Shown here: piece by piece, positions 10,890 through 22,325 of the stretch
Numbering within the stretch: position 1 is the stretch's first letter
Layout: every line of letters starts with the position of its first letter
Origin: Impatiens glandulifera
Lineage: Eukaryota > Streptophyta > Magnoliopsida > Ericales > Balsaminaceae
Direction: 5' to 3'
DNA: 64,000 bases
NCBI RefSeq assembly: GCF_907164915.1
Contig: NC_061868.1
Span: forward strand, 22,315,819 to 22,379,818
Translations under genes and position numbers: made by a program
The notes under the pieces: model-generated
What the model saw: the letters and a program-made list of their open reading frames with translations, nothing else
Databases searched by the model: none
What the model was told of the DNA's origin: nothing

Positions 10890-11180
10890 GGGTTAGCCCT
10901 AGTTAAGCTCGACAAGCCATTGGGCTAAGGCATCCCACGGTAGCCCATTTATTAAATATAATACGATATTTTATTAAATTTGTTGTAATTTTAAACATAA
11001 AGTCTTGTAGTTAAGTGGTTCGACATAAGACCTTTGAATTTTATTCTGTTAATATAAGTTGGAATCTCACTAGAAACATAATTTAAAAAAAAGTTAAACT
11101 AGATCTAGGGTAACAAAAATAAATATTGACATTTTTTATACCGGGGGCTGAGGAAGCCCAAAACTCATGGCCGACTCTAC
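10890..11180. mobile_element. Unclassified ~290-bp insertion in MULE DNA
   Basis: It is flanked by TCAAACACA (10881-10889) and TCAAACCACA (11181-11190), a near-duplicate that may be a target-site duplication. It is richer in GC than its surroundings and absent from the colinear module near 24900. Its ends are GGGTTAGCCCTAG and GGCCGACTCTAC. An A-box-like TAGTTAAGTGG and GGTTCGAC occur inside but too close together for a standard SINE promoter. Confidence 0.4.
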
Positions 11181-13268
11181 TCAAACCACATAAATAAATA
11201 TACATATATATATTAATCTTACTTTAATAATTATTGAAATTTGTATTATATAAATAAATTGCATTATATTATAAAATTAAGTCAAATAATATTTTTTCCA
11301 AAAATATAAATAGGTGTCCAATAAAATAGTGGATAATTTTATTGTTTTTTTTAATTTAATAAATTATAACTTAACAATGAATTCGAATTAAAGAACTCGT
11401 GATAATGTATAATGTAAGTTAAAAAATATTAATAATGTATTCGATTTATTCTTAATTAATGACATTAAATATAGTACTAAAATAATTATATTCTTATAAA
11501 AAAAATTCATAAATATTAGTGACTGATTAAAGTTGTAAATAGTTGTTTGTGAAGTTATTTTTTTTACATTTTTTTATTATTTTTCATAGTCATTTCTTAC
11601 AATAATTTTTCTAACATTTTAACCAAAATTTCAAACTTATCTTTTTAAAATCACAACAAAATTTATTTCAGTTTTTTAAGATAATTTACATTTATTCTAA
11701 TTTTATATATTTAAAAGATAATTTAATTTCATTATAAGTTAAGAAGAATAATGAGACATATACATCAACATATTACATTTAATAAAAATGATTTAGATGA
11801 GAAAGAAAGTCATACCCATAATAAAAAGAGATGTTGCCGATATGTTTAATAACCCCGACACCAGAAGTGAAAGAGATGATCCAGACATGTTTAATAACCT
11901 TGACATATTTATCTAATAATCGATTATATATATGAAAGGACAATATGTAAATTAAAAATAAGTAATATTAATTTTATACTAAATTTTAAAATAAATTTTG
12001 TTTATAATCCGAAATTTAAAATATTTTTATATGTATCATAGTAATATTTTATAATTATTCATTTAATAACACACAATATCACCTACAATCACATAATTGG
12101 TTATTGACACATTTATAATCAAGCACGTCGTGCTTATTTTTAGACCAACATAACAACTTTTCAAGTATGTTTTTATTAAAATATTATAATTTACTTAAAA
12201 TATTTTAAATGAAAATTATTAACCTTTATTTTTATCAACTTTTTTTCTTATAAATTTCAAAACATATAAAACCTTCAATTTTATTTGAAAAATCATAAAA
12301 TTGTGCTAGTGATTCAATAATGTTTTGTTATATGTTTTTCTATTAAATTTATTATATAATGTTCAGTAATAATTAATAGAACTATATCTCATTATTATCT
12401 CCATGTACATAATTGCAACAATAATATATCAGGTTTGGCTAAAAATAATTTTAATTCGATGTAAAAGAATAAGTAGTTATAGTAGTAATAGATCAGATTT
12501 AGAGCTAAAAATAATGATAATTATAAGTAAAAAAATAAGTCAAATATTTGGTAATCTGGAGTTAATTATTATTTATATTTTGGTTAGACATATTAAAAAT
12601 ACTATGTTAATTTCAATAGATAAAACAAATATAATTTTATTTTATTCTACTTTCATTATATAACTTTTTTAAACAAAATACTTTATTTTATTTTACTATT
12701 TAATCTACCTTTTAGTAAGTTTTAACGTATTTTAAAATATAATTAATATATATTCAAATTAATTTTATTATGTTTGTTCAAATATAAGAATTAAAATTGA
12801 ATTATAGTTTTCTATAATTTTTTAAATATATAAATTAAATTATAAATAAATTTTAATTAGGATAAAATTCTAATTCTAATTCTAATTATAATGTCTTCTA
12901 TAATTCAAACACATCCTTATAGATTTTTTAAAAAATAATAAACAAATTAGATCCATAAACTCTAAATAAGTACGAAAAAAAATTTAAGTATTAAATTATT
13001 TTTACATATCTTATGGTCATAATGACTTTTGTTTTACCTCGTTTTTCATCCAGAACAAGAACACAACAGTAAGTTCTTTCAAATTCTTGTATATCATTTA
13101 AGTTTTGTTTTCATTTAATGTACATAATATAAATGGATCATTGATAAAGGATATTACAGTAAGTTGTTTTTACATATCATTTGAATCATTTCAGACATGC
13201 ATATCATTGCATATTATATATAAGTATAGAAGAATCATGTCTTATTTATTGCCTGAATTGGATTTAGT

Positions 13269-13428
13269 CTTATTTTATTGTCTGAATTGTTCATTAAGAT
13301 AATGTTTTGCATTATGTTTTCAGTAATCACAATCCAAATATGAGAGAGTTTATTTTATTGTCTGAATTGTTCATTAAGATAATGTTTTGCATTATGTTTT
13401 CAGTAATCACAATCCAAATATGAGAGAG
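13269..13428. repeat. 80-bp tandem duplication
   Basis: Two nearly identical 80-bp units start around 13269 and 13349, each containing TTTTATTGTCTGAATTGTTC and ending GAGAGAG. Other MULE copies have one unit, so this is a local duplication in the probable intron. Confidence 0.9.
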
Positions 13429-13827
13429 CTTGGGCATTTAAATAGAATAACACATTAAAAAGATTTTCAAATATTTACTAAAATATTCTTCTGTTTTCTA
13501 GAAATTTGAATTAAAACTTTTACTTATGTATGATAATGAATATTTACTCCACATAAAACTAACTTTGATAATAAATATTTTTTTATTAGTATTATTATGC
13601 ACATTTTGAATAAAATATTTGAAAAACTTATTCAGGGAAATACGACATATTAGGAAAAGTGAAGAATGTTTTAGGTTAAAGTTCCAAAGGCCGTCATTAA
13701 AAGAATACAATCGTTACTGCGGAGAAATTCTCTCAAATTTAATATTAGTAGTATATTATTAAAATTTATTTTCATTAACACTTGTAACTTTTGTTAGCTT
13801 AATATTACATTTTTATTAATATTTTGC

Positions 13828-15300
13828 AGATTTCTTCAAGTTGTACATTATGTTAAAGAACATATCATGTCCATTAAAGGCCTTAATCGATTTTGTTATC
13901 GTCCACCAAATCAATAATTAATGGAGTTTTAATATTGTCTACTAAATAAACAATTAATGGATTTTAACAATGATCAACATTTGTTACAATTATTAAAATT
14001 CTTTGAGATCTACATTGAGGTTGATATTTGTCTTAAAGTAAAAGATGATTTTGTACTTCAAGATTATGAAATTCAATCAAATCTTCTTCATATGCATCTT
14101 AGAGTTATAGAGATGAATATTAAAAATATGGAGGTTGAAAATGATGAAGAATAATATTTTGAAGAAGATATTTAAATTGTGACAAGTATCGAAGATGTCC
14201 CAATTCAATGCATTCTTAAGGATCAATATGAGATTGAAAGTGAGATTCTAGTTGAAGATTAGGATGAAGAAGACCAACGTACTTATGAAGAGAAAGTTGA
14301 GGTTGAGTTACATTATACTAGTGATATAGATGATGAAAAAGATGAAGATGAAGTTTCTGAATATTTTAATGAAAGTGACACCAATATTTATTTATCGAAT
14401 GGTAGTGAAGAAATTGATTACGAGGGATTTGATGATTATATAATATCTCATCAAGAGACGGCAATTTTCTCATTTAAAATTCAACCATTTTGTTCAGGGT
14501 GCATAGAGGTTCATTGTAGGCATGGTATGGTGATTGAATGAAAACAGATTATAAAAGATGCTATAACAAATTATTCATGTGATTGCAGAGTTCGTTTAAA
14601 ATTGATGAAACTAGACTCTTATTGAACGAGAATGTTTTTCATGCAAGGACAAAACAGGAAAAAAAGTGGATAGTAAAGAATTATCGTCTCGAGCACCGTT
14701 TCTATTCAAATATCAAAAACATGTTTGTCTCTACAAAGTATGTTGAAATGAATTTCGCAGTAGAATTATAACTATAAGAGACATTTCCACAAAAACTCTT
14801 CAACAACTTTGTAGGGAGAATTTAAATTGTGATGTGAGTTTTTTGTTGTTGAATAAAGCCAAAAGTATAGTTTTGGCCGAAGTTAAATTTACATCGAGAA
14901 AGATTTTAGTGAGTTATGAAACTATTTGGAAGACTACAATCAAGGAATAATGGTACTTTTACTGTTATAACCATTAAAGTTGAAATTACGGGTGAAATAA
15001 ACTTTCACAGAATGTATGTGTATTTTGAGGTATGTAAAAATGGTCAGATAAACGATTGTAGACCAATAAATGAGGTTTATTGATACTTTTTGAAGACTGC
15101 ATGTAAAGGGGAACTACTTTATGCTATTGGTTAAGATGAAAATGATCACATGATCCCGATAGCATGGGATGTGGTGGAAGGAGAGAGTCGAACAAACTGT
15201 GAATGATTTTTAAAATGCGTAATTGCGGATCTACATTTAGAAGAAAGGGATAACATTAACATCATTTCAAACATGAAAATGTATGTTTTTAAATTATAAT
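13828..15300 (+). pseudogene. Mutator-like transposase fragment (copy 2)
   Basis: A putative splice acceptor TTTTGCAG precedes a start region reading FLQVVHYVKEHIM. The longest open piece (13957-14154) reads MDFNNDQHLLQLLKFFEIYI... and ends ...VENDEE at a stop. It is followed by the acidic tract (ESEILVED, YTSDIDDEKDEDE, EEIDYEGFDDYIISHQ, about 14230-14455), a second piece (14583-14771) and the catalytic region near 15030-15290. At the second catalytic position the copy reads IISN instead of IISD. Numerous stops make it non-coding today. The N-terminal part matches 28690-28870 and 39950-40160. Confidence 0.6.
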
Positions 15301-15439
15301 TTTATTTTAATGTACACTTTGATATGTAAATTTGATCATAAGGTTTTTAACAACAATTGATGAATTATTACCAAATACAGAGCATATATTTTATTGCTTC
15401 TATTGGTATACAAACTGGACTAGAGGAGAAAATATACGA

Positions 15440-16126
15440 GAATATTTTTAATGCAAAGACAAAGCATGAAAACAAAATGTGGATAGTAAAGAATTATCGT
15501 CTCGAGTAACGTTACTATTCTAATAACAAGAATATGTTGGTCTCTACAAAGTATGTTAAGATGAAGTTTTGCAATAGAATTATATAATGTTTTACGTTTA
15601 AATTTAATATATAATGTTTAGTAAAAATTTATAGAACTGTATGTTATTATTGTCTCTATATACTTAGTTGCAGCAGTAATAGAGCAGGTTGGGGTCAAAA
15701 TAATTTTCATCCGAAATAAATAATAAGTAAAATATTTGGTAATATGGAATTAATTCTTATTTATATTTTGTTTAGACATATTAAAATTACTATGTTAATT
15801 TCAATAGATAAACAAATTTAATTTAATTTATTTTACTTTTATTAATTATTTTTTTACTATTTAAGCTACCTTTGAGTAAGTTTTAGAGTATTTTAAAAAT
15901 ATAACTAATCTATATTCAAATTAATTTTATTATGTTTGTTCAAATATAATAATTAAAATTGAATTATAATTTTTTAAATATACCAATTGAATTATAAATA
16001 TATTTTAATTGGGATAAAACTAAAATTAAAATTATAATGTCGTCTATAATTCAAACACCCTAAATGATTTTTGAAAAAATAATTACATCCCTAAATTCTA
16101 AATAAGTACGAAAATTCAATTAAGAA
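15440..16126 (+). mobile_element. MULE copy 2b, 5' portion (continues after element B at 22471)
   Basis: A short piece of transposase DNA (15445-15585, WIVKNYRLE region) is joined to the module that normally precedes the transposase (15590-16126). The DNA ends abruptly at about 16126, where element B begins inside its aORF. Confidence 0.5.
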
Positions 16127-17437
16127 AATGGGTTCACCAGCCACAAGGGTAAGAACAACACCTTGTTCTGGTTGCGATGATTCTGTAGCACAGGCGGCTA
16201 CAAGATCAGTTTGAACAACAGAAGACTCAACCCTGTCAACAATTTCATCATTTGGACTGGCTGACTCAACAACATGCCCTTCAACAGATTCTCTCAAAGG
16301 AGAGAATACAGATTTCGCTTGTTCCACTACAGGAACATCAAATATAGGCACAGCGGACAAAGATTTAGAAGACTTTACCTTTGCATATTTATACGCTCAG
16401 GGCGCCCTTGTCTTCTTCTCCTTTGAGGCACAAGACCTCGAAGGTTTCCTCAAAAAGGTTGAGGGAGTGGATAGTGATGACATTGGAGTTGCAGCAAGTA
16501 CGCCTGGTCCTTGCTTCAACCTTGAATCAACAGATTCAGAATCCTTCTGGTTTGGACTTTTCAGACTGGAGGAACTGCCCTCCGATTCGTTCACTGTTTT
16601 GGTTCTCTTTGCCCCTGTTGACATAATAGAAGCAGAAGGCTTGGATCGTGTGGAAGGTTTTCCACCGGTCTGGAAGCTGGAAGCACTAGATACAGATTCA
16701 AGGTTGTTCTTCAACCTCGTCAGTGTACTAGCCACTGTAAGAGCAGTAAAAACTCATGGAGAATTGATCTACACCGGTTCACCAATGGGAACTCCCAAAT
16801 ACTTCAACAAGTGGCTCAGTTGAGCCGCATATGTAATACTTTCTTTGTTCGTCTGATTGATAGAATAACAAAAATTCTGAAAAAGGGTATGCGCCCAGTT
16901 TACCTGGATCCCTTTTGAGATAGCACACATATAGTCAAAATGGTCTTGACTATAGAGATTGAAGGAACTAGCCTTCCCTTGAAACGCCTTCGCCACCACG
17001 TCGTTCAGAATAATGAATTGCGGTTTGAATACCTTCTTGTATCCATTCACATGGATTTTTGAATCGTCTGCAGAGAAAGTTATCTTCATCTCCTCCATGA
17101 TTTCTGAAGAGAGAACCAAGTCGAAAAGATGACCCTACGTCGAAAGTTCAAAGAACTCCGCATAGACTGCTTCGTCAAAAGAAATCTTCGTTCCGTTGAC
17201 GGTTTCTACGATGGAATCATCCAACATATTAGCCGATTTGAAGAACTCGCGAACTTCGTCTTCGTAGAAGATGAACGGTCCACCCAGATACTTTCTTAAC
17301 CCATAATATTCTAGGGTTTGTAACATCTTCACCACCTCCGGTTGATCAAACGAATACACTGATGGAAAGTCCACCTGCAAAGTACAGTGACCAAGATTGA
17401 TTTTCTTCACCATTTTTGAAAGAATATGAATCGACAC
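16126..17437 (-). pseudogene. Retrotransposon aORF of element B, 3'-truncated, three in-frame stops
   Basis: Starts MSIHILSKMVKK and carries the same CTLQVDFPSVY block as element A. All pieces (17437-17135, 17119-16769, 16735-16397, 16360-16126) lie in one frame, interrupted by single stop codons after FELST, GEPV and TRAP, so decay is by point mutation. The segment aligned to the first stop in A is intact here (NLYSQDHFDYM). After the N-terminal domain comes a Ser/Thr/Lys-rich linker with KRTKTVNESEGSSSS, and then TESSQPEQGVVLTLVAGEP, which aligns with A near 1720. The function is unknown. DNA or chromatin association would fit the basic linker but is not shown. Confidence 0.65.
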
Positions 17438-17530
17438 GAGATTTCAGAGAAATTTAGTGAGAGAACTGCAAAGAAAACTAGGGTTCTTAGAGATTTCGAG
17501 AGATTGGAAGCTTTCAAATTCATTTAGAAA

Positions 17531-17543
17531 TGTCCTTATGTAG
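17531..17543 (-). promoter_or_regulatory. TATA-like site of putative internal aORF promoter (element B)
   Basis: The minus strand reads CTACATAAGGACA, 95 bp upstream of the aORF ATG. It aligns with CTATATAAGGACA in A, with one base weakening the TATA core. Confidence 0.4.
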
Positions 17544-17774
17544 ATGAAAGAGGGAAATACAGAATAACGGTATATTCTAGGGGTATGGCCCATTAATAAA
17601 TCTTAGACGTCCTTTTTCAAGAAATCATCATTAAAAATGAGGGTATATCAGTCATTTTCTCTAACTTGATAGACACGTGTCTTCATGTTATTAAGAGATG
17701 ACTGTTTGATGTTTTGAGCGGGAAAAATAGATAACTCTCAACGTGGGACAACTGTCCTTGATTAGTCTAATCGG

Positions 17775-18120
17775 CACGTAGTTAGACGTTTTTCTTACTC
17801 CACAAATCCATATTACACAACGTCTATTAGACGAAGGAGTTTATTAGACGCATACGTCTAATTACGTGTTTGTAAAAATCCGTCTAATGTTTATTAGACA
17901 TGTACGTCTAATTCCGCATAAACATCACGTGTTAGACGTATGTTTATTAGACGTGAGCATCCTTTTGCTCATGACGTAAAAACGTCTTACGTCTATTAGA
18001 CGTGTCCGTCTAATTACGTAGGTATAACACCTCAACATATAGACTTAGATTTATGGATTATGAGCAAAAATACGTCTAAGTACATACTGTTTCTTTTAGA
18101 CACCCTTGTCTAATTAGTCC
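17775..18120. repeat. Palindrome cluster upstream of aORF (element B)
   Basis: Repeated TTAGACG/CGTCTAA inverted pairs, for example around 17830-17860, 17890-17950 and 17995-18010, colinear with 3335-3725 of element A. Confidence 0.7.
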
Positions 18121-18546
18121 GATTAAGGATATTCGTCTAGAGAGTATTTTTAATTCCAAAGTAATTTTTCCCTCTCATTATGAATATGGACATTTAAGGT
18201 TTAATAAACAATTTTTGTGGTCTAAAGACCAAAAATATTTTTAACAAATAAAAACATTTATTCTTCCAGAATGGCAAGTGCCATTGTTGATCTTCCAAGC
18301 TGTGTACTCAGAGGAGTACTCTTCTAGCTTCCTTCCTACTATCCTCTCGCATCACCTACAAAATAAACTATTTACAAACATTGGTACCCATACTTATTTG
18401 GGTCCTCGATCAATTACTCCCTTAGGAATCCATATTTGAGTTATTCTAATGGATTTCTCATTTTGTGTTGACTTAGCAGATGACTTCCTGCTAGCCACTG
18501 ATCCTTTGACTTTTGAAGAAGATTTTCTTTTAAAACTCCTTGACTC

Positions 18547-18559
18547 AAAGTCAGATTTT
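18547..18559. repeat. LINE target-site duplication, left copy
   Basis: aaagtcagatttt, identical to 19105-19117. Confidence 0.9.
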
Positions 18560-18934
18560 GGGAGCTGTCCGTTTGTTAAGTCTCTTTGGAGTAAGTTCAC
18601 GTTGGCTTTGGGCTTTGTTCATTTACCGGGTTCATGGGATGAGATCATTGTTGCTGCCCGCATCAAGGCTAAAGGTAATAGATTTCCAGCCAATGTCTTC
18701 AAATGTGGTTTTGCTGCCATTGTTTATCATGTATGGGCTGAGAGAAACGCAAGAGTATTTGGGAGAGTTCGTCGCGACGTTGAGCATGTATGGAGGGATA
18801 TCATGTTTGATTGCGGTGCGCTAATCGGTACGTGGAGGCGGGTTCCCAAAGGTGAGCGTGAATGGACCCTTTGTCGGGAATGGAAAATCAATTATGACAA
18901 AGTTACATCTTTTAATTTTTCGAAAGCTAGTTAG
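18560..18934 (+). pseudogene. LINE ORF2 C-terminal fragment (zf-RVT-like region)
   Basis: It encodes GSCPFVKSLWSKFTLALG at the junction, then a VYHVWAERNARVFG motif, and ends with FSKAS and a TAG. The C.F.K.LW ... W.ERN.R.F pattern is the zinc-binding C-terminal region of plant L1 reverse transcriptase proteins. About 124 residues remain out of more than 1,000 usual; the endonuclease and RT are gone. By chance it reads in frame from antisense gag sequence upstream (from 18449), which is not part of the LINE. Confidence 0.85.
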
Positions 18935-19104
18935 TTTCTTATGATTGTAAGTCTCGTGTTTGCTTTGTTTGAATGTTTGTTTACTTGAACCTAACTTTAA
19001 CTTTCTAGGTTTGTTAGAAAGTTAAAGGAGACTATGTCCGTTTTTTTTTTCCCGTTTTGGGTTTTTTTAATGAAATGACAATAAGTCGTTTTCCCAAAAA
19101 AAAA
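18560..19104 (+). mobile_element. 5'-truncated LINE (L1-type) with poly(A) tail
   Basis: About 545 bp inserted in gag of element B and oriented opposite to it. It has an open C-terminal ORF2 end (18560-18934), a 3' UTR with a T-run and a terminal A-run at 19096-19104. Both flanks carry the same 13-bp duplication. Extreme 5' truncation, A-tail and duplication together are diagnostic of target-primed reverse transcription. The intact ORF end suggests it is younger than element B. Confidence 0.92.
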
Positions 19105-19117
19105 AAAGTCAGATTTT
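19105..19117. repeat. LINE target-site duplication, right copy
   Basis: Identical to 18547-18559. The first A residues overlap the poly(A) tail, so the exact boundary is ambiguous by a few bases. Confidence 0.9.
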
Positions 19118-20453
19118 AAATTACCAGGCTTATTAGATTTTTCTAGCTTATTCTTAAGCCAACTAACAGTCGGTGGAACATAAACTATTTCATTTTTTAA
19201 AGCAACTTCTTCATAAATAGGATCAGATTCAATGTTAGTCATACTTCCTTTGACAAAATGTATTGGCTTAAGTTTGTCATTTGGTTTTGACTTTTTTCAT
19301 GACAGATTAGGATCATTGCTGTCAAATCCCAATCTGGATCTAGATCTAGCAGGTTTGAACATGCTGATCTGATATTTGACAACATCACTAGATCTTGTCC
19401 ATGCATTGACAACATCAAATACCTCAGTCTCCTGAGTCCCTTCTTCATCTTCTCTGGCCATGAAGCAAGCCATGTCTTCTTCATCACTTTCACTGGATGA
19501 GAAATACGAATCACAGCTGCTTCCTCTGTTCTTTCCGTCACCAGCCATAAGAGCCTTCAACTCTTTTCTATCATCCTTGGCGTCTTCACGCTTTGGCTTC
19601 CGACATTCCGATGCATAATGACCTTTAATACCACAGTTAAAACAAGTAACATTAACTTTAGATTTTCTATTATCATTAGAATTTGAAGAGTTTGAGTTAA
19701 AGTTTCTCTTCTTCATGAAGTCGCCAAACTTCTTCACAAAGAGAGACATGGCATCTGTGCTCATCTGCTGAGCTGCCATCTTCACGTCCGGAGCGGTTGG
19801 TAGCTCTTCAGCAGTCACCAGCGCCTTGGCAATGATAATGGACGTGGGTTGATCTTCTTCTATCCTACAGTTCAGCTCGAACTCATAGGCTTTTAGGTCA
19901 GCAAAGAGATCAAAGAGAGAGATCTTGTTAAGATCTATGGATAGCAAGCTCCCGGTTGCTATATGTCTTGCCTAGAATGGACAAAGAGGAGACGATCTTG
20001 CTAAATCTGGTGTCGAAATCGTTCATTGTTTCACCAGGACGCATTTTGAAGCTGTCGAACTGTTGAGTAGCAACCATGATCTTGTTTTCTTTGGTTTGCT
20101 CGTTTCCCTCACACAGTTGAGTGAGTTTGTCCAAGACCTCTTTGGTAGTGTCACATTAGATGATGTAGTTGAACATACTGTCATCGAGATATCTGTACAA
20201 AACATCAAGAGCCATGTTGTTGAGGTTATTCTGCCTTTTTTCATCAGCGGTCCAGTCGGCCTTCTCCTTATCAATCTTGATAGGACCTTCTGTGACAACG
20301 CTCCACATGTCATCATGAAGAGAAGAGAGATGAGCACGAACTCTTTTCTTCCAAACAATGTAGTTTTCACGAGAGAAGGTTGGAATGGATGTATCACTGG
20401 CATCTTTGGGTATGTTCGACATATTTCAGGAAAGGCTTGAGAATAGAAATAGG

Positions 20454-20465
20454 GCTCTGATACCA
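20454..20465 (-). other. Primer binding site, Met-tRNA type (element B)
   Basis: The minus strand reads TGGTATCAGAGC, two bases after the LTR end. Confidence 0.85.
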
Positions 20466-20690
20466 ATTGATAAGATCGGCTTTATCGATAGAGACGGGGG
20501 TCTGGCTAAGGATGAAGGCTTATGAAAAACAATTTGAAAGAAATCCTGTTAGGGATTTAATTCGCTTTCTATTCTACACAAACTTGTGTAAACACTTGAA
20601 ACGAATTCAAGGAGGAATTGTTTACTTGGGTTTGAAGCACAAGATGAAATATGAAAAGATGACAGAAAAGAAGAACACAACAGTTATTTT

Positions 20691-20723
20691 ATGGATGTTC
20701 GGAAAAACTCTCCTACGTCACCC
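20691..20723 (-). promoter_or_regulatory. Conserved LTR R/U5 block (element B)
   Basis: The minus strand reads GGGTGACGTAGGAGAG, a short spacer, then CCGAACATCCAT. Confidence 0.6.
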
Positions 20724-21319
20724 CTTTTCCAACCACCGGAAGGATTCACTATAAAATGATTAGAATCAAATATAGTTTATACACACACTTAGCTCACTAT
20801 TGAACATAACACTTTCTGTTCAATCACAAGATGAAGAATATCACTCAGCTAAAGTTGTTTTGATTCTAGCTCTCTCTCTCGATTCACACACAGTACAATC
20901 AGAAAGAAGCTTCACAATATTCAAAGGCTTGAATTCTCTGTAGTTTCAGTAAGCAAGATTGGCAAGTAACCGGTGCTTCGTCCGTTGTCCTTATGATTGG
21001 TTAAATACTGAGCAAGAGATAACGGTCGAAACTTCAAGAATGATACGTGGCACTCTTCCATTGGAAAGCCTCAATTGTACACAGCAGGTTCTGAGCATAA
21101 GGATCGTGGCCGTACAGAACTGGTATTGCGCCAAATATTCAATCAGAGATGTACCTGCAAAACAAGTAATTTGAGGAAAATTCTCTTACATGGAATTCCT
21201 TGATTGGATGCGTATAGCTGCTGTACTAATCTTCACTAGAAAGTGGAGCAGAAGTAGGGTACAACTATAGCACGTGGGTAGGTGAGATGCTAGATTCAAG
21301 CGTACTGTTTAAACTGAGC

Positions 21320-22325
21320 ATTAGACGTATTTCAGTTAGACGGATTGTGAAAATCAGTCTAATGAAATAGGTCATCTCCTTCTAATAGAAAAACGTCTAT
21401 TAGACCGCCTAGTCTAATAGAATTAGATTCGCGTCTAATTACAATAACCATTAGACTGCACGTCTAACTCCACTGAGTTAGACTGCACGTCTAATTCCGG
21501 TTCTACCTCAGAATTGACTGAAGGAGTTAGACGCACATCTAACTTTCATTAATTAGACCACACGTCTAATTATTCAATAACCATTACACTACACGTCTAA
21601 CTCCACTGAGTTCGACTGCACGTCTAATTCTGGTTCTACCTCAGACTTGTCTGAAGGAGTTAGACGCACGTCTAACTTTCATTAATTAGACCACACGTCT
21701 AATTATTCAATAAACATTAGAGTGCACGTCTAACTCCACTGAGTTAGACTGCACGTCTAATTCCGGTTCTACCTCAGACTTGTCTGAAGGAGTTAGACGC
21801 ACGTCTAGCTTTCATTAATTAGACCACACGTCTAATTATTCAATAACCATTAGACTGCACGTCTAACTTCACTAAGTTAGACTGCACGTCTAATTCCGGT
21901 TCTACCTCAGACTTGTCTGAAGGAGTTAGACGCACGTCTAACTTTCACTTTCTATTAGACTGCACGTCTAATTCCGAATATCAATTAGACTACCCGTCTA
22001 ATTACAAATATATTAGACTTACGTCTAATTCCGTGTATTCATTAGACTTGCGTCTAATTCTTTACATCTATTAGACTACACGTCTAACTCCGATGAGTTA
22101 GACTGTACATCTAATGCTATTAGACTTACGTCTAATTCCGTGTATTCATTAGACTTGCGTCTAATTCTTTACATCTATTAGACTACACGTCTAACTCCGA
22201 TGAGTTAGACTGTACGTCTAATTCCGTGTATTCATTAGACCATCCGTCTAATTACACGTCTATTAGACTACACGTCTAACTCCGATGAGTTAGACTGTAC
22301 GTCTAATTCTATGCAACGAAAGTCA
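21320..22325. repeat. U3 palindrome array with higher-order repeats (element B)
   Basis: The basic word is TTAGAC-n-GTCTAA. A 133-bp higher-order unit is marked by GGTTCTACCTCAG at about 21498, 21631, 21764 and 21897. Distal to it a second unit of about 120 bp is duplicated (from about 22010 and 22130), with TTAGACTTACGTCTAATTCC. This is the longest array in the window. Confidence 0.9.

Larger units (their letters stand above)
11191..15440 (+). mobile_element. MULE copy 2, internally deleted
   Basis: Colinear modules in order: a GTCAAATAATATTTTT region (11280), ATAATGAGACATA...AATAACC (11750-11900), an AATTAATAGAACTATATCTCATTATT region (12370-12960), then a jump at about 12975 that removes the roughly 700-bp leader module present at 26810, 38200, 52310 and 55260, an intron-like stretch (13000-13830) and the transposase. 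The order is the same in copies 3, 4, 7 and 8. Confidence 0.6.
18365..20422 (-). pseudogene. gag: Copia gag polyprotein, element B, split by LINE insertion
   Basis: Starts MSNIPKDASDTSIPTF at 20422. The UBN2-type region is open to a stop at 20156 and continues in frame to 19928 (TQLCEGNEQTKENK, FKMRPGETMNDFDT). A short deletion and frame change follow RELAI. The next piece (19947-19297) covers LFDLFADLKAYEFEL, a CCHC zinc knuckle (C102, C105, H110, C115 of that ORF, CFNCGIKGHYASEC) that would bind RNA, and an acidic SSSESDEEDMACFMA tract. The C-terminal part is cut by a LINE (18560-19104) and resumes at 18546 towards the IWIPKGVIDRGPK end at about 18394. A WVPMFVNSLF segment then leads into noncoding DNA; no protease follows. 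Confidence 0.8.

Noticed and set aside
12403..12663. 86-codon plus-strand ORF
   Set aside because: Ile/Lys-rich translation of AT-rich MULE module DNA. The aligned modules at 26160 and 37620 have no matching frame.
16381..16823. Plus-strand ORFs of 81 and 118 codons
   Set aside because: Antisense to the aORF of element B, whose minus-strand frame is supported by alignment to element A.
18449..18559. N-terminal part of a plus-strand ORF running into the LINE
   Set aside because: These codons are antisense gag sequence before the target-site duplication; only 18560-18934 belongs to the LINE.
20063..20440. 125-codon plus-strand ORF
   Set aside because: Antisense to the UBN2-type gag region of element B, the real coding strand.
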